Positions 33,817 to 42,779 of a DNA stretch of 64,000 bases are shown here, in pieces; positions within the stretch are counted from its first letter, which is position 1; the number at the start of each line of letters is the position of its first letter. The stretch comes from Blautia sp. BIOML-A1 (GTDB taxonomy: Bacteria; Bacillota; Clostridia; Lachnospirales; Lachnospiraceae), in NCBI RefSeq assembly GCF_009883055.1, contig NZ_WWVR01000034.1:30647-94646 (forward strand), read 5' to 3'. Under the pieces are notes generated by a model. That model saw nothing but the letters and a program-made list of their open reading frames with translations. It did not search any database and was not told where the DNA came from. The position numbers and the translations under genes are program-made.

Positions 33817-34791
33817 TTAGTATAAATAATTCTTATTTACATAACCGGATTTATTAAGTTTCGGGGAATATACGTACCAGTAGGTGCTGTCACTGGTATC
33901 CTGTACCTGTACCGTATCTCCACTGTACAGTTCTCCGATCTCATTGTTCTCATCATAGGCCTTGGCAGTACGAAGAGCAAGATATCCCTTGACCACACTT
34001 ACGGTCTTGGTAACAACTGACGGGCTGCTGCTTCCGGCGCCAATAAGATAATTGCGGTTCACATAACCGGATTTATTAAGCTTCGGGGAATATACATACC
34101 AGTAGGTATTGTCACTGGTATCCTGCACCTGCACCGTATCTCCACTGTACAATTCTCCAATCTCATTGCTCGAATCGTATGCCTTGGCGGTACGAAGGGC
34201 AAGATATCCCTTGGCCACACTGACCGTATAGCTTGCGCCGCCTGTGGTTACTGCACCGCCCACGAGATAATTGCGGTTTACATAGCCGGACTTATTAAGC
34301 TTCGGGGAATATACATACCAGTAAGTACTGTCACTGGTATCCTGTACCTGCACCGTATCTCCACTGTACAGCTCTCCGATCTCATTTCTCTCATCATACG
34401 CCTTGGCGGTACGAAGAGCAAGATATCCCTTGGCCACACTTACGGTATAGTTACTTCCTCCTGTGCTTGCAGCACCGCCTACAAGATAATTGCGGTTTAC
34501 ATAGCCGGACTTGTTAAGCTTTGAGGAATATACATACCAGTAGGTATTATCACTGGTGTCTGTCACTTCTACCGTATCTCCTGTATAGAGTTCTCCGATC
34601 TCATTGCGTGAATCATAGGCCTTGGCGGTACGAAGAGCAAGATATCCCTTGGCCACACTTACAGTGTAAATGGTTCCTGCAAAGCTTTCCTTCGCTGTCA
34701 CAGGAAGTGACAAAGTGAAAACAAGTACGAACAATGCTGCCCATTTAAAAATAGATGTTTCAAAAATCCCCGTTAATTTCTCTCTCATCAT
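33817..34791 (-). CDS. Secreted protein of four bacterial SH3 repeats
   Basis: The 324-residue protein has a signal peptide or anchor (residues 15-38) followed by four near-identical SH3_3 domains. They start at about residues 42, 115, 188 and 262, giving a period of 73-74 residues (about 219 bp of DNA). Each has the VAKGYLALRTAKAYD and YWYVYSPKLNKSGYV segments. Such domains bind peptidoglycan peptides. No catalytic domain is present, so it is probably a wall-binding or adaptor protein. The high similarity between repeats means copy number may vary between strains. GGAGGG seven bases before the ATG. Confidence 0.9.
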   Translation of the reverse strand: MMREKLTGIFETSIFKWAALFVLVFTLSLPVTAKESFAGTIYTVSVAKGYLALRTAKAYDSRNEIGELYTGDTVEVTDTSDNTYWYVYSSKLNKSGYVNRNYLVGGAASTGGSNYTVSVAKGYLALRTAKAYDERNEIGELYSGDTVQVQDTSDSTYWYVYSPKLNKSGYVNRNYLVGGAVTTGGASYTVSVAKGYLALRTAKAYDSSNEIGELYSGDTVQVQDTSDNTYWYVYSPKLNKSGYVNRNYLIGAGSSSPSVVTKTVSVVKGYLALRTAKAYDENNEIGELYSGDTVQVQDTSDSTYWYVYSPKLNKSGYVNKNYLY

Positions 34792-34865
34792 AATGATACC
34801 CTCCTTTTTTAGATTATTCGTAACTGTTCAGAATCCTCACAGTCACGATTATTTATTTTACAGTC

Positions 34866-35855
34866 CTATGAACTGTAAGAATCATAAATCTGTCTGCTCA
34901 GGGATGCGATTGTACTCTGAGCTGTTCCCGGCTGCAATACATTTTCTGACATAAAAACAATGATCAGATCATTTGAGGAATTATAGATAATACCGGCATC
35001 GTTCTCTACGTCGGAAAGCTCTCCGGTCTTATTTGCGATGCTGACTCCGACCGGCATCTGTGCCGGAATCTTGTTTCTTCTGGTCTGTGCTGCAAGTAAA
35101 TCGAATTCTGCCTGTGCATGTGCATCAGATTCCTTGCTTCCCTCGTAAACCTCTTTGAGAAAATGTCCGCAATCCGAAACCGATGTATAATTATCGTCAT
35201 ACTGATTGCTTGCCAGAAGAAGCCTTCCCATATGGGTACTGGAATACCCCTTTTCACTGCAGAAATCATTTACCACCGTCATTCCTGCACTGCTGTCTCC
35301 GCCTCCCAGATAACTTACCAGTGTGTTCGCTGCATCATTATCACTGACAGTAATCATGGAATACAGATTGGAATCTACACTGGACTGTCCGTACTGTGCA
35401 ATGATACTGTCATAGTTCTCATATACTGCTCCCATAATATAAAGCTTGATCAGACTTGCTGCCTGCATTCTGGCATCCTGGATGGCACCTTCTGTATTAT
35501 TTACCAGATCACACACATATACAGACCAGGTTCCGTTTCCTGCTGGAAGTGCAAGATTCGATAAAACTCCTTGAAGCTTCTCATCCGTTCCTGCCGTCTC
35601 AGATGATGCAGAGCTTCCGAATATACTGCCTCCTTCGGATTCCGACGGCGGTGACAGAGTTCCCTGCCCCTCCTGAATGGAAGCTGTCTCTTCCGGTGCC
35701 GGTTCTGCGTGATGATCCGGATCTTCTGCCGTCTGTGCGTGTTCCTCAGAATGTTCACTGACATGCTGTTCTTCTGCCGCATAACATGGCTGTGTTGTCG
35801 CTGCCGCCAATGTAATGCAGCTAATTAAAATTGATGTTAAAATTTTATTTTTCAT
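34866..35855 (-). CDS. Secreted beta-lactamase-like serine hydrolase
   Basis: The 329-residue protein has a signal peptide (1-27), a His/Glu/Ser-rich linker to about 95, and a class-A beta-lactamase-fold domain. The serine active-site motifs are SLIK at 134-137, SDN at 171-173 and KTG at 276-278. I do not see a clear Glu166-type omega-loop motif, so it may be a D,D-peptidase-like or transpeptidase-related enzyme rather than a resistance enzyme. It lies between SH3-repeat and amidase genes, which supports a role in wall remodelling. Resistance function should not be assumed. Confidence 0.88.
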   Translation of the reverse strand: MKNKILTSILISCITLAAATTQPCYAAEEQHVSEHSEEHAQTAEDPDHHAEPAPEETASIQEGQGTLSPPSESEGGSIFGSSASSETAGTDEKLQGVLSNLALPAGNGTWSVYVCDLVNNTEGAIQDARMQAASLIKLYIMGAVYENYDSIIAQYGQSSVDSNLYSMITVSDNDAANTLVSYLGGGDSSAGMTVVNDFCSEKGYSSTHMGRLLLASNQYDDNYTSVSDCGHFLKEVYEGSKESDAHAQAEFDLLAAQTRRNKIPAQMPVGVSIANKTGELSDVENDAGIIYNSSNDLIIVFMSENVLQPGTAQSTIASLSRQIYDSYSS

Positions 35856-35890
35856 GTTCTCTCTTCCTTAATGTTCAGTTACCTTTATTA

Positions 35891-36032
35891 GTTACTGTTC
35901 ACTCCGTTCGCAGTAACTTGGTCAAAATGCATTCCAAATCACCTTCGGTGATGGCATTTTGCCCCGTATGTCTCGGGATTTTGCCATATTCATGGCAAAA
36001 CACCTCGCGGGATATTACCTGTGAACAGTTAC
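35891..36032. repeat. MITE-like element, intact copy 2 (142 bp)
   Basis: Identical to the copy at 688-829 over all 142 bases and in the same orientation. The 8-bp direct repeat ctttatta flanks it at 35883-35890 and 36033-36040. It lies in the region between the divergent serine hydrolase and amidase genes. The remainder of 35856-36204 is AT-rich with no other clear feature. Confidence 0.9.
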
Positions 36033-36204
36033 CTTTATTATATTATTTCTGTATAATACTTTCAAGAAAATTTGCAATTATATTCATAATGTCATATCAT
36101 AGAGTTATCTGTTTGAACCATCTGTTTTATATTTTTATTATAGCAGAATAGATTTCAGATTTGTATTTTTTATATATAAATTTTTTTCAGGAGGTACCAG
36201 TTTT

Positions 36205-37146
36205 ATGAAATTTTTTTTGACATCTTTACTTCTTGGCGGTCTGGTTCTTGTATCCCCGGCAGTTGTTTCTGCTGCCTCAGAAGCCTCACAGGAAAATATG
36301 GAAGGACAGGCAATGATCAAACCGCCCTCTTCCGCTTCGGAACAAGCTTCCGACACATCAGAAGAACAGACCGAGGGTACAACCAGTTCTTCTGACTCTT
36401 CAGCTGGTATGGACTGGTCTGCCGCCAACACAAAGAACAAAAAGACACAGGGCAGTTTTACCGTCTGTGTCGATGCCGGACACCAGGGTTCCTGGGTAGA
36501 TATGAGTGCACAGGAACCTATGGCTCCGGGATCCTCCCAGACCAAAAACAAGGCTACAACCGGAACCAGCGGGAATTTCTCAAACGTTCCTGAATATGAA
36601 GTAAACCTTGAGGTTTCTCTTGTCCTTCAGAAGGAACTTCTTTCCCGCGGATACAATGTCATCATGACAAGAGAAGACAATGATAAAGCAATCAGCAACA
36701 AGGAACGGGCCGAACTTGCCACAGAAGAGGAAGCCGACATCACTGTGCGTATCCACGCAAATGGAGCTAACGATTCTGCTTCTGCCGGAGCTCTCACCAT
36801 GGCTCCTACTTCTTCCAATCAGTATCTGAGCCAGGATATCATCGAAAAAAGCAACACTCTGGCAACCTGTATCATCAACCATTACTGCGATGCGACAGGT
36901 CTTGGAAATCTTGGAGTAATTTCTTCTGACAATATGACCGGGACAAACTGGAGCACAGTCCCTGTTGCAATCCTCGAGATGGGATTTATGAGCAACCAGA
37001 AGGATGACCTGTATATCACAGATTCTTCAAACCACGAAACAATGGCAAAAGCCGTAGCCGATGGCATCGATGAATATTTCAGCCTCGTCTCCCCTGCCGC
37101 TTCCGAAATGCCTTCACCTTCCCCTGTCGAAGAACCTTCAGCATAA
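36205..37146 (+). CDS. N-acetylmuramoyl-L-alanine amidase (Amidase_3)
   Basis: The 313-residue secreted enzyme cuts the bond between muramic acid and the stem peptide. A signal peptide (1-23) and Ser/Glu-rich linker are followed by the zinc amidase domain. H93 lies in DAGHQG, a Glu ligand around 132-136 (YEVNLEVS), H184 in RIHANG, and the catalytic Glu is E258 in ILEMGFMSN. A Pro/Ser-rich tail follows. GGAGG precedes the ATG. Its insertion-bearing upstream region may have altered regulation. Confidence 0.94.
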   Translation: MKFFLTSLLLGGLVLVSPAVVSAASEASQENMEGQAMIKPPSSASEQASDTSEEQTEGTTSSSDSSAGMDWSAANTKNKKTQGSFTVCVDAGHQGSWVDMSAQEPMAPGSSQTKNKATTGTSGNFSNVPEYEVNLEVSLVLQKELLSRGYNVIMTREDNDKAISNKERAELATEEEADITVRIHANGANDSASAGALTMAPTSSNQYLSQDIIEKSNTLATCIINHYCDATGLGNLGVISSDNMTGTNWSTVPVAILEMGFMSNQKDDLYITDSSNHETMAKAVADGIDEYFSLVSPAASEMPSPSPVEEPSA

Positions 37147-37163
37147 TACGAAGTAATTTCTTA

Positions 37164-37219
37164 CAAAATAAAACAGAGCCTGCTGGAAGTATCCCCTTCC
37201 TGCAAACTCTGTTTTATTT
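37164..37219. terminator. Bidirectional terminator between amidase and YerC-like genes
   Basis: AAATAAAACAGAG and CTCTGTTTTATTT form a 13-bp stem between convergent genes with an inner GCCTGCTGGAAG/CTTCCTGC stem. Confidence 0.85.
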
Positions 37220-37223
37220 ATTC

Positions 37224-37241
37224 GTTACTGTGAACAGTAAC
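37224..37241. repeat. Solo palindrome made of two MITE-like ends
   Basis: GTTACTGTGAACAGTAAC is an 18-bp perfect palindrome equal to the two terminal arms of the element joined with almost nothing between. The 8-mer atttattc occurs immediately left (37216-37223) and two bases to the right (37244-37251), possibly an old target duplication. Confidence 0.55.
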
Positions 37242-37245
37242 AGAT

Positions 37246-37557
37246 TTATTCTTCTGTTTCCTGTGCTTCCTTGGCTTTCATTCTTTCGAAAACCATTTCG
37301 TATCCATCGTTTCCATAATTAAGTGAACGGTTTACTCGACTGATCGTTGCTGTTGAAGCCCCTGTCTTCTCTGAAATATCCAGATACGTGCGCTTATCCG
37401 TCAACATCTTAGCCACCTCAAAACGCTGTGAGAGAGAAAGAAGTTCATTAATTGTGCATACATCCTCGAAGAAGGTATAACACTCTTCTTTATTCTTCAA
37501 ACAGAGGATCGCCTCAAATAAATGGTCAACCTCTTCCGTCCTGATTTTTTTACCCAT
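37246..37557 (-). CDS. YerC/YecD family TrpR-related DNA-binding protein
   Basis: The 103-residue protein has a TrpR-like helix-turn-helix: LLSLSQRFEVAKML followed by TYLDISEKTGASTATISRVNRSL. It is the TIGR02531-type YerC/YecD family, usually stand-alone in Firmicutes and lacking the tryptophan pocket. In Bacillus the gene neighbours pcrB/pcrA; here it sits beside rarA on the opposite strand. Regulatory target unknown. Confidence 0.92.
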   Translation of the reverse strand: MGKKIRTEEVDHLFEAILCLKNKEECYTFFEDVCTINELLSLSQRFEVAKMLTDKRTYLDISEKTGASTATISRVNRSLNYGNDGYEMVFERMKAKEAQETEE

Positions 37558-37671
37558 AACCTTGCTCCTTTAGCTTACATTGTGCTTTATTTCACATATC
37601 TGATATTTTAACACTTTACTCTGTGATAAGCAAGAAGTTTCAGCATTTTCATATGCAAAACATCTTCTCAG

Positions 37672-37700
37672 TTGAATTTATTTTAAAAATCAAGTATACT
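37672..37700 (+). promoter_or_regulatory. Promoter of rarA
   Basis: TTGAAT (37672-37677) and TATACT (37695-37700) with a 17-base spacer, about 44 bases before the start codon. Confidence 0.65.
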
Positions 37701-37743
37701 TAGAACAAATGTACGGATCATTATTTCAGAATGGAGTATCATT

Positions 37744-39063
37744 ATGGATTTATTTGAATATGCCAAATCAAAAACTCTTGACAGGGAATCTCCTCTTGCC
37801 TCCCGGCTCCGTCCTTCCACACTGGATGAAGTTGTCGGCCAGGAGCATATTGTAGGAAAGGATAAATTATTATATCGTGCGATCAAGGCTGATAAGCTGA
37901 CCTCTGTTATCTTCTACGGACCTCCCGGAACCGGTAAGACAACGCTTGCCAAGGTCATTGCCAATACGACCCGTGCCAATTTTACACAGATCAATGCGAC
38001 CGTTGCCGGCAAGAAAGACATGGAACAGGTCGTTAAGGAAGCTCAGGAACAGCTCGGCATGTATGGCCGGAAAACCATCCTGTTCATCGATGAGATCCAC
38101 CGTTTCAACAAAGGACAGCAGGACTATCTCCTCCCTTTCGTTGAGGACGGAACAATCATCCTGATCGGTGCCACAACAGAAAATCCTTATTTTGAGGTCA
38201 ACGGTGCGCTTCTTTCACGTTCTATTATTTTTGAGCTCAGAGCGCTGAGTCAGGACAATATCCGTACTCTCATTCTCCGGGCAGTCAATGACTGCGATAA
38301 GGGTATGGGCAACTATGGGGCTGTAATTGATGATGACGCTCTTGATTTTCTCTCGGATATGGCAGGCGGTGATGCACGAAGTGCCCTGAATGCTGTAGAA
38401 CTTGGAATACTGACAACTCCAAAAAGTTCTGACGGTTACATCCACCTGACACTTGATGTTGCCTCTGAATGTATCCAGAAACGTGTTGTCCAGTACGATA
38501 AACAGGGTGACAACCACTATGACATCATCTCTGCCTTTATCAAGAGTATGCGTGGCTCTGATCCGGATGCGGCAGTCTACTATCTGGCCAAAATGCTCTA
38601 TGCCGGAGAAGATATCAAATTTATTGCAAGAAGAATTATGATCCTCGCCTCAGAGGATATTGGAAATGCTGACCCTCAGGCACTTTGCGTTGCTGTTGCC
38701 GCTGCTCAGGCTGTTGAGCGCGTCGGTATGCCGGAAGCACAGATCATTCTTTCTCAGGCTGTCACTTATATGGCATGTGCCCCCAAAAGCAATGCTGCTG
38801 TAAATGCGATTTTCTCCGCCATGGATTCTGTCAAAAAGACCCGCACAACCGTACCTGTCCATCTTCAGGACGCCCATTACGGCGGCCACGAGAAGCTTGG
38901 CAGGGGAATCGGTTATAAGTACGCACACGATTATCCCAACCACTATGTGGAACAGCAATATCTCCCATCTGAGATTCAGGGAGAACATTTTTATGAACCA
39001 GGTGACATGGGATATGAAAAGACGATTCAGGAACATTTGAAACACATAAAGGATGAATCCTGA
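37744..39063 (+). CDS. rarA: Replication-associated recombination protein A (RarA/MgsA)
   Basis: The 439-residue AAA+ ATPase acts at stalled replication forks. Walker A GPPGTGKTT at 59-67, Walker B LFIDEIHRFN at 113-122, sensor TTENPYFEVNGALLSR and the C-terminal tetramerisation region (YLPSEIQGEHFYEPGDMGYE) are present. Length is normal. It has its own promoter and a terminator after it. Alone on the plus strand between minus-strand genes. Confidence 0.96.
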   Translation: MDLFEYAKSKTLDRESPLASRLRPSTLDEVVGQEHIVGKDKLLYRAIKADKLTSVIFYGPPGTGKTTLAKVIANTTRANFTQINATVAGKKDMEQVVKEAQEQLGMYGRKTILFIDEIHRFNKGQQDYLLPFVEDGTIILIGATTENPYFEVNGALLSRSIIFELRALSQDNIRTLILRAVNDCDKGMGNYGAVIDDDALDFLSDMAGGDARSALNAVELGILTTPKSSDGYIHLTLDVASECIQKRVVQYDKQGDNHYDIISAFIKSMRGSDPDAAVYYLAKMLYAGEDIKFIARRIMILASEDIGNADPQALCVAVAAAQAVERVGMPEAQIILSQAVTYMACAPKSNAAVNAIFSAMDSVKKTRTTVPVHLQDAHYGGHEKLGRGIGYKYAHDYPNHYVEQQYLPSEIQGEHFYEPGDMGYEKTIQEHLKHIKDES

Positions 39064-39073
39064 CTCCCGATGC

Positions 39074-39120
39074 CAAAGGGGACGAAAAGCAGTTCTGAAC
39101 ATTTGCTTTTCGTCCCCTTT
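39074..39120. terminator. Bidirectional terminator between rarA and DUF4364 gene
   Basis: AAAGGGGACGAAAAGCA and TGCTTTTCGTCCCCTTT form a 17-bp stem between convergent genes, followed by T residues on the plus strand. Confidence 0.9.
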
Positions 39121-39125
39121 TAAAT

Positions 39126-39641
39126 TTATGATATCAGTTCACTCATCAGCATTTCATAAATATCCTGTGATTTTGAAGCCCAGCTCCGGCAGATTGCCTG
39201 AGCTGCCTCTTTGCCTGGTGCTGCCATGCTCAGATCCATGATCGTAGAGTCCCTCTCTATAATCTGACAACGTACTGCATATCCGCCCTGTGGTGTCGTA
39301 TAATAATCAGCCGGTGTCAGAATCCTCTCCTGTACTCTGCATCCGCAGCTTTCAAGATATTCCTTCACCTCATTTCTGATATCCTGAGAAATATCCTTTT
39401 CAAAATAGGAAAGTGTCTTGCGGCCCTCTTCCGTCAGTTCATAATAAGAACTGTTGGAGATCGTTCTTTTGTGGAGAAGTTCTGTCTCCGTCAGCTCTGA
39501 CAGTACTTTCTGAAGCTGAAAATAATCTGTATATTCCCGATCCAGAATAAATTCTGAAATCTGTGAATTTGTCAGTGCCTCTGTCGCATGCTTCGCCATA
39601 TATAATACGATCAGCTTGTACGTTGTAAATGGATCTGCCAT
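39126..39641 (-). CDS. DUF4364 family protein (winged-helix-like)
   Basis: The 171-residue cytoplasmic protein has a PadR/winged-helix-like N-terminal half (TYKLIVLYMAKHATEALTNS.., then YFQLQKVLSELTETELL and ELTEEGRKTL) and a C-terminal mixed domain. Members are predicted regulators in Clostridia with no proven target. GAGGTG seven bases before the ATG at 39641 sets the start; the longer in-frame form reaches into the radical SAM gene. It follows that gene closely and is probably cotranscribed. Confidence 0.88.
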   Translation of the reverse strand: MADPFTTYKLIVLYMAKHATEALTNSQISEFILDREYTDYFQLQKVLSELTETELLHKRTISNSSYYELTEEGRKTLSYFEKDISQDIRNEVKEYLESCGCRVQERILTPADYYTTPQGGYAVRCQIIERDSTIMDLSMAAPGKEAAQAICRSWASKSQDIYEMLMSELIS

Positions 39642-39657
39642 TTCGGTCACCTCTTTC

Positions 39658-40593
39658 TTATTCTGGCAGAGAATGGAACTGCTTTCCCTGCCAACTGTCA
39701 CATACCTTCATCTGATGATGCAGAAGGTTCAGAACCTCCCTTTTCCTGCCTGTCCACAGTGGCGCCAGAAGGAGCTTCTCAGGCCCGTCCCCTGTCATCC
39801 TGTGTATAACAATCTCCGGATCCAGGTTCTCCAGACACCGGATCACCAGATTCAGGTATTCTTCTCTTTCATATACATGAAATTTGCCTTCCAGATATTC
39901 CTGTGCAAGATCTGTATCCTTAAGTACATGAAGAAGCTGAAGTTTTATTCCCTGTATATCTCTGTGATTTAAATATTTCATCGTCGCAAGGATATCTTCC
40001 TGTGATTCTCCCGGAAGTCCCAGGATCGTGTGAACAATCACCTCTATTCCACGTTCACGAAGATTCCTGACTGCCGTCTCAAAAACAGATAATGGATATC
40101 CTCTTCGAATATATGCCGCAGTCCTCTCATGTATCGTCTGCAGCCCAAGTTCTATCCACACCGGTTTGATCTGATTGAGTTCACTCAAAAGCTCCAGAAT
40201 ATCCTCTCCCAGGCAGTCCGGCCTTGTTCCGATCGACACTGCCACCACAGACGGATGCCGGATCGCTTCTGTAAAAATTCTTCTGAGATATTCTACCGGT
40301 GCATAGGTATTGGTATATGCCTGGAAATATGCGATATATTTATGGATCGGACGCTTCGCCGACAGGACTGCGATCTGACTGTCAATCTGTTCGGTGATCG
40401 TCAGGGCCGCATCTGCGGCGAAATCGCCGCTTCCACCCTGACTGCAGAAAATACAGCCTCTGTCTCCCAGCTTTCCGTCACGGTTCGGACAGGACATCCC
40501 TCCGTTCAGTGTCACCTTGTATACCTTCTCGCCAAATCTCTCTCGCAGCATATAGTCCAGTGAATGGTACGGTTTACCATTCCAGTTTTTCAT
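39658..40593 (-). CDS. Radical SAM protein, TIGR01212/YhcC family
   Basis: In this 311-residue enzyme the iron-sulfur cysteines are C35, C47 and C50 in CPNRDGKLGDRGCIFC, the C-x11-C-x2-C spacing of the YhcC group, related to the Elp3-like radical SAM fold. Further family blocks are AYFQAYTNTYAPVEYLR and GLQTIHERTAAYIRRGY. Substrate unknown. It overlaps the DUF624 gene by 4 bp, and the DUF4364 gene follows 16 bp later, so the three form an operon. Confidence 0.92.
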   Translation of the reverse strand: MKNWNGKPYHSLDYMLRERFGEKVYKVTLNGGMSCPNRDGKLGDRGCIFCSQGGSGDFAADAALTITEQIDSQIAVLSAKRPIHKYIAYFQAYTNTYAPVEYLRRIFTEAIRHPSVVAVSIGTRPDCLGEDILELLSELNQIKPVWIELGLQTIHERTAAYIRRGYPLSVFETAVRNLRERGIEVIVHTILGLPGESQEDILATMKYLNHRDIQGIKLQLLHVLKDTDLAQEYLEGKFHVYEREEYLNLVIRCLENLDPEIVIHRMTGDGPEKLLLAPLWTGRKREVLNLLHHQMKVCDSWQGKQFHSLPE

Positions 40594-41255
40594 TCTGCAC
40601 TTCCTCCATCTGCATTATCTGCATCTTCCGGAATATATTTTTCAAAAATTTTTACCAGGAAAAATGAATTGCAGTATGCCACTACCGCCCCACCAATCAC
40701 AAGACAGATCACAAGGATTGTCGACTGTACTCTGAAGGTCGGTGCAAAAAAGATCAGCACTATCGGACATGCACATACCAGTGCCATCAGGACAGTATAC
40801 GGAAGATGGCGAACAGACATAAGGACTGCATTGATAAATGTATTCCTGGTTGAATTGTAGAATTTTGCAAGAACCGGATAAATATACATGAACACCATCG
40901 CATACAGTACCGTAAATGCCAGAAAGATCACATGCAGGATCTGTGAAATTGGCTGTCCCATCTGATTTACGATACGAAGATCCACATACAGGATTGTAGC
41001 TACTGCCAGCATGATCAGGTTGATCACGGTCGCCTGCTTAAAATTCTGTCTGAAGGATTTAAAAAAGCTTTTAATTATGTAGGACTCTTCGTTCTTTACC
41101 ATCTTCATGGTAACAAAAAACATCGCGGTGATCGATGCCCCCGCCGTCACGATCGGGATACAGCAGATCAGACATACAATATTCAGGATACACAGATCTG
41201 CTACCTTTCCCATAAATGTAAAAAACTTATTATCCATACTAAAAAATCTGTCCAT
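40590..41255 (-). CDS. YesL-like membrane protein (DUF624)
   Basis: The 221-residue protein has five or six hydrophobic segments and begins MDRFFSMDNKFFTFMGKVAD, a typical DUF624 opening. YesL-type proteins often lie in carbohydrate-uptake loci, but here it is with a radical SAM and DUF4364 gene. GGAG six bases before the ATG at 41255 favours it over the longer in-frame start at 41324. Function unknown. Confidence 0.9.
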   Translation of the reverse strand: MDRFFSMDNKFFTFMGKVADLCILNIVCLICCIPIVTAGASITAMFFVTMKMVKNEESYIIKSFFKSFRQNFKQATVINLIMLAVATILYVDLRIVNQMGQPISQILHVIFLAFTVLYAMVFMYIYPVLAKFYNSTRNTFINAVLMSVRHLPYTVLMALVCACPIVLIFFAPTFRVQSTILVICLVIGGAVVAYCNSFFLVKIFEKYIPEDADNADGGSAE

Positions 41256-41345
41256 TTTTACTCCTTTTTTAATGAATTCTTTATCTATCAGTATAACGAA
41301 AACATTCAGAAAATGCAATGCCAATCCAGTCAGTCTTCACATCAT

Positions 41346-42101
41346 TCACAATGACCCGCCAGCACAGTCTGAAATCAATTTATCCACTGTCACAAACTCA
41401 TACCCGGTTTTCTTCAGCCGGTCGATGAGAAGAAACGCAGCTTCCACACTGGTTTCGTACTCATCGTGCATAAGAATGATCGAACCATCCTCCGGTCTGT
41501 CTCCTGCTGTCTCCAGTATAGCTTCCACATTCTGGCTCTTCCAGTCCAGGGTATCAATATCCCAGAACACCGGAAACATTTCCACGCACAGTTCCAGATT
41601 TTTCTTCCAGGCCCCGTAAGGCGGCCGCATATATTCCGGATAGATTCCGGCAGTCTCATAGATTTCATTGTTTGTTCTGAGGATTTCCTGCTTTGCAGTC
41701 GTCTCTGATATTTTGTCCAGCTGAACGTGATTGTAGGTATGATTTCCCAGAAGATGTCCTTCTCTTTGCATCCGCTGCACCAGCTTTTGGTTTTTCTTTA
41801 TATTTTTACCCAGCAGAAAAAAAGTCGCATGGACATTTCGTTCTTTCAGTCCGTCCAGAAGAACTGGCGTATATTTCGGACTCGGGCCATCATCAAAGGT
41901 CAGTGCAACTCTCGGCCTGACAACACTTACACTTCCATCTGTCTGCACGGTTTCCAGCTTCCGCACTTTTGCAAAAGCACTTCCCATGATCAGCAAAAGT
42001 ACAGCGGCAATCCTTATACCTCTTTTTCTCATAGCCACTCTGCTCACACTGTACTCCCTTAAATATATGCGGCAAAATCCAAAAAAGCACCAGAAACTCA
42101 T
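41346..42101 (-). CDS. Polysaccharide deacetylase family protein (CE4)
   Basis: A membrane-anchored or secreted deacetylase of about 251 residues. The N-terminal hydrophobic segment is followed by the NodB domain with metal and catalytic residues in LTFDDGPSP (two Asp) and LLGNHTYNHVQL (two metal His). YMRPPYGAWKK and a C-terminal LMHDEYETS histidine follow. It probably removes acetyl groups from peptidoglycan or a surface glycan. The start is uncertain: ATG at 42101, GTG at 42113 and ATG at 42032 are all possible. It follows the cytidylate-kinase-like gene after 37 bp. Confidence 0.88.
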   Translation of the reverse strand: MSFWCFFGFCRIYLREYSVSRVAMRKRGIRIAAVLLLIMGSAFAKVRKLETVQTDGSVSVVRPRVALTFDDGPSPKYTPVLLDGLKERNVHATFFLLGKNIKKNQKLVQRMQREGHLLGNHTYNHVQLDKISETTAKQEILRTNNEIYETAGIYPEYMRPPYGAWKKNLELCVEMFPVFWDIDTLDWKSQNVEAILETAGDRPEDGSIILMHDEYETSVEAAFLLIDRLKKTGYEFVTVDKLISDCAGGSL

Positions 42102-42138
42102 CAGTATTTCCACTTCTGAGTCCCTGATGCCCCTGTAT

Positions 42139-42765
42139 TTACTTATCCAGCATGATCTTTAACTGTGCTTCGATCGCATCTACACATTTCTCAAATCCGA
42201 GCTTGCCGCTGTTCAGGCAGAGATCATAATTTGTTGCATCATTCCATACACCACCGGTAAATTTGCGGTAGTATTCCTGTTTGCGTTTATCATCTTTGAG
42301 AAGGAACTTCTCTACATCTTCTCTTGATCCGGAAATCTTCTGGGAGGCCTGCTCTACACGGAACTCCCACGGTGCATGAACAAATACTCTCAGCGTATTC
42401 GGACGATCCTTAAATACATAATTCACACAGCGTCCTACGATAACATAGGATTCTTTTTCTGCAAGATCATTGACAACCTTTGCCTGATAATTAAAAAGGT
42501 TTTCATCAGAAATAAAATCCCTGCTTCCCGGACGAACCAGATCTCCCTTGTAAATACTGCTCTTATTGCCAAACAGGGAGGTTTTGATCTTATCACCTGC
42601 TTCTATCTTCCCAAAAAGATTTACATCGATTCCACTCTCGTCGGACGCCATATGAATGATCTGTTTATCATAAAAAGAGATTCCAAGGCGCTCTGCCAGC
42701 ATCTTTCCAACGGTGCGTCCGCCGCTTCCATACTGTCTTGCAATTGTGATCACAACATGATCCAT
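42139..42765 (-). CDS. Cytidylate kinase-like family protein
   Basis: The 208-residue P-loop protein opens VITIARQYGSGGRTVGKMLAERLG, the modified Walker A of the cytidylate kinase-like family (Cytidylate_kin2), distinct from true Cmk. The lid region SREDVEKFLLKDDKRKQEYYRKF is typical. Substrate unknown; some members are predicted to phosphorylate small molecules or proteins. It starts 14 bp after livF and could be carried on the branched-chain amino-acid transporter transcript. Confidence 0.9.
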   Translation of the reverse strand: MDHVVITIARQYGSGGRTVGKMLAERLGISFYDKQIIHMASDESGIDVNLFGKIEAGDKIKTSLFGNKSSIYKGDLVRPGSRDFISDENLFNYQAKVVNDLAEKESYVIVGRCVNYVFKDRPNTLRVFVHAPWEFRVEQASQKISGSREDVEKFLLKDDKRKQEYYRKFTGGVWNDATNYDLCLNSGKLGFEKCVDAIEAQLKIMLDK

Positions 42766-42779
42766 AGTGATTCTCCTCC

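Noticed and set aside
33817..34680. Possible CRISPR array from regular repeats
   Set aside because: The 219-bp units are in frame and encode SH3 domains; unit size and coding content exclude CRISPR.
34866..35855. Antibiotic-resistance beta-lactamase
   Set aside because: The serine motifs are there but no clear omega-loop glutamate; context is cell-wall remodelling, so resistance is not claimed.
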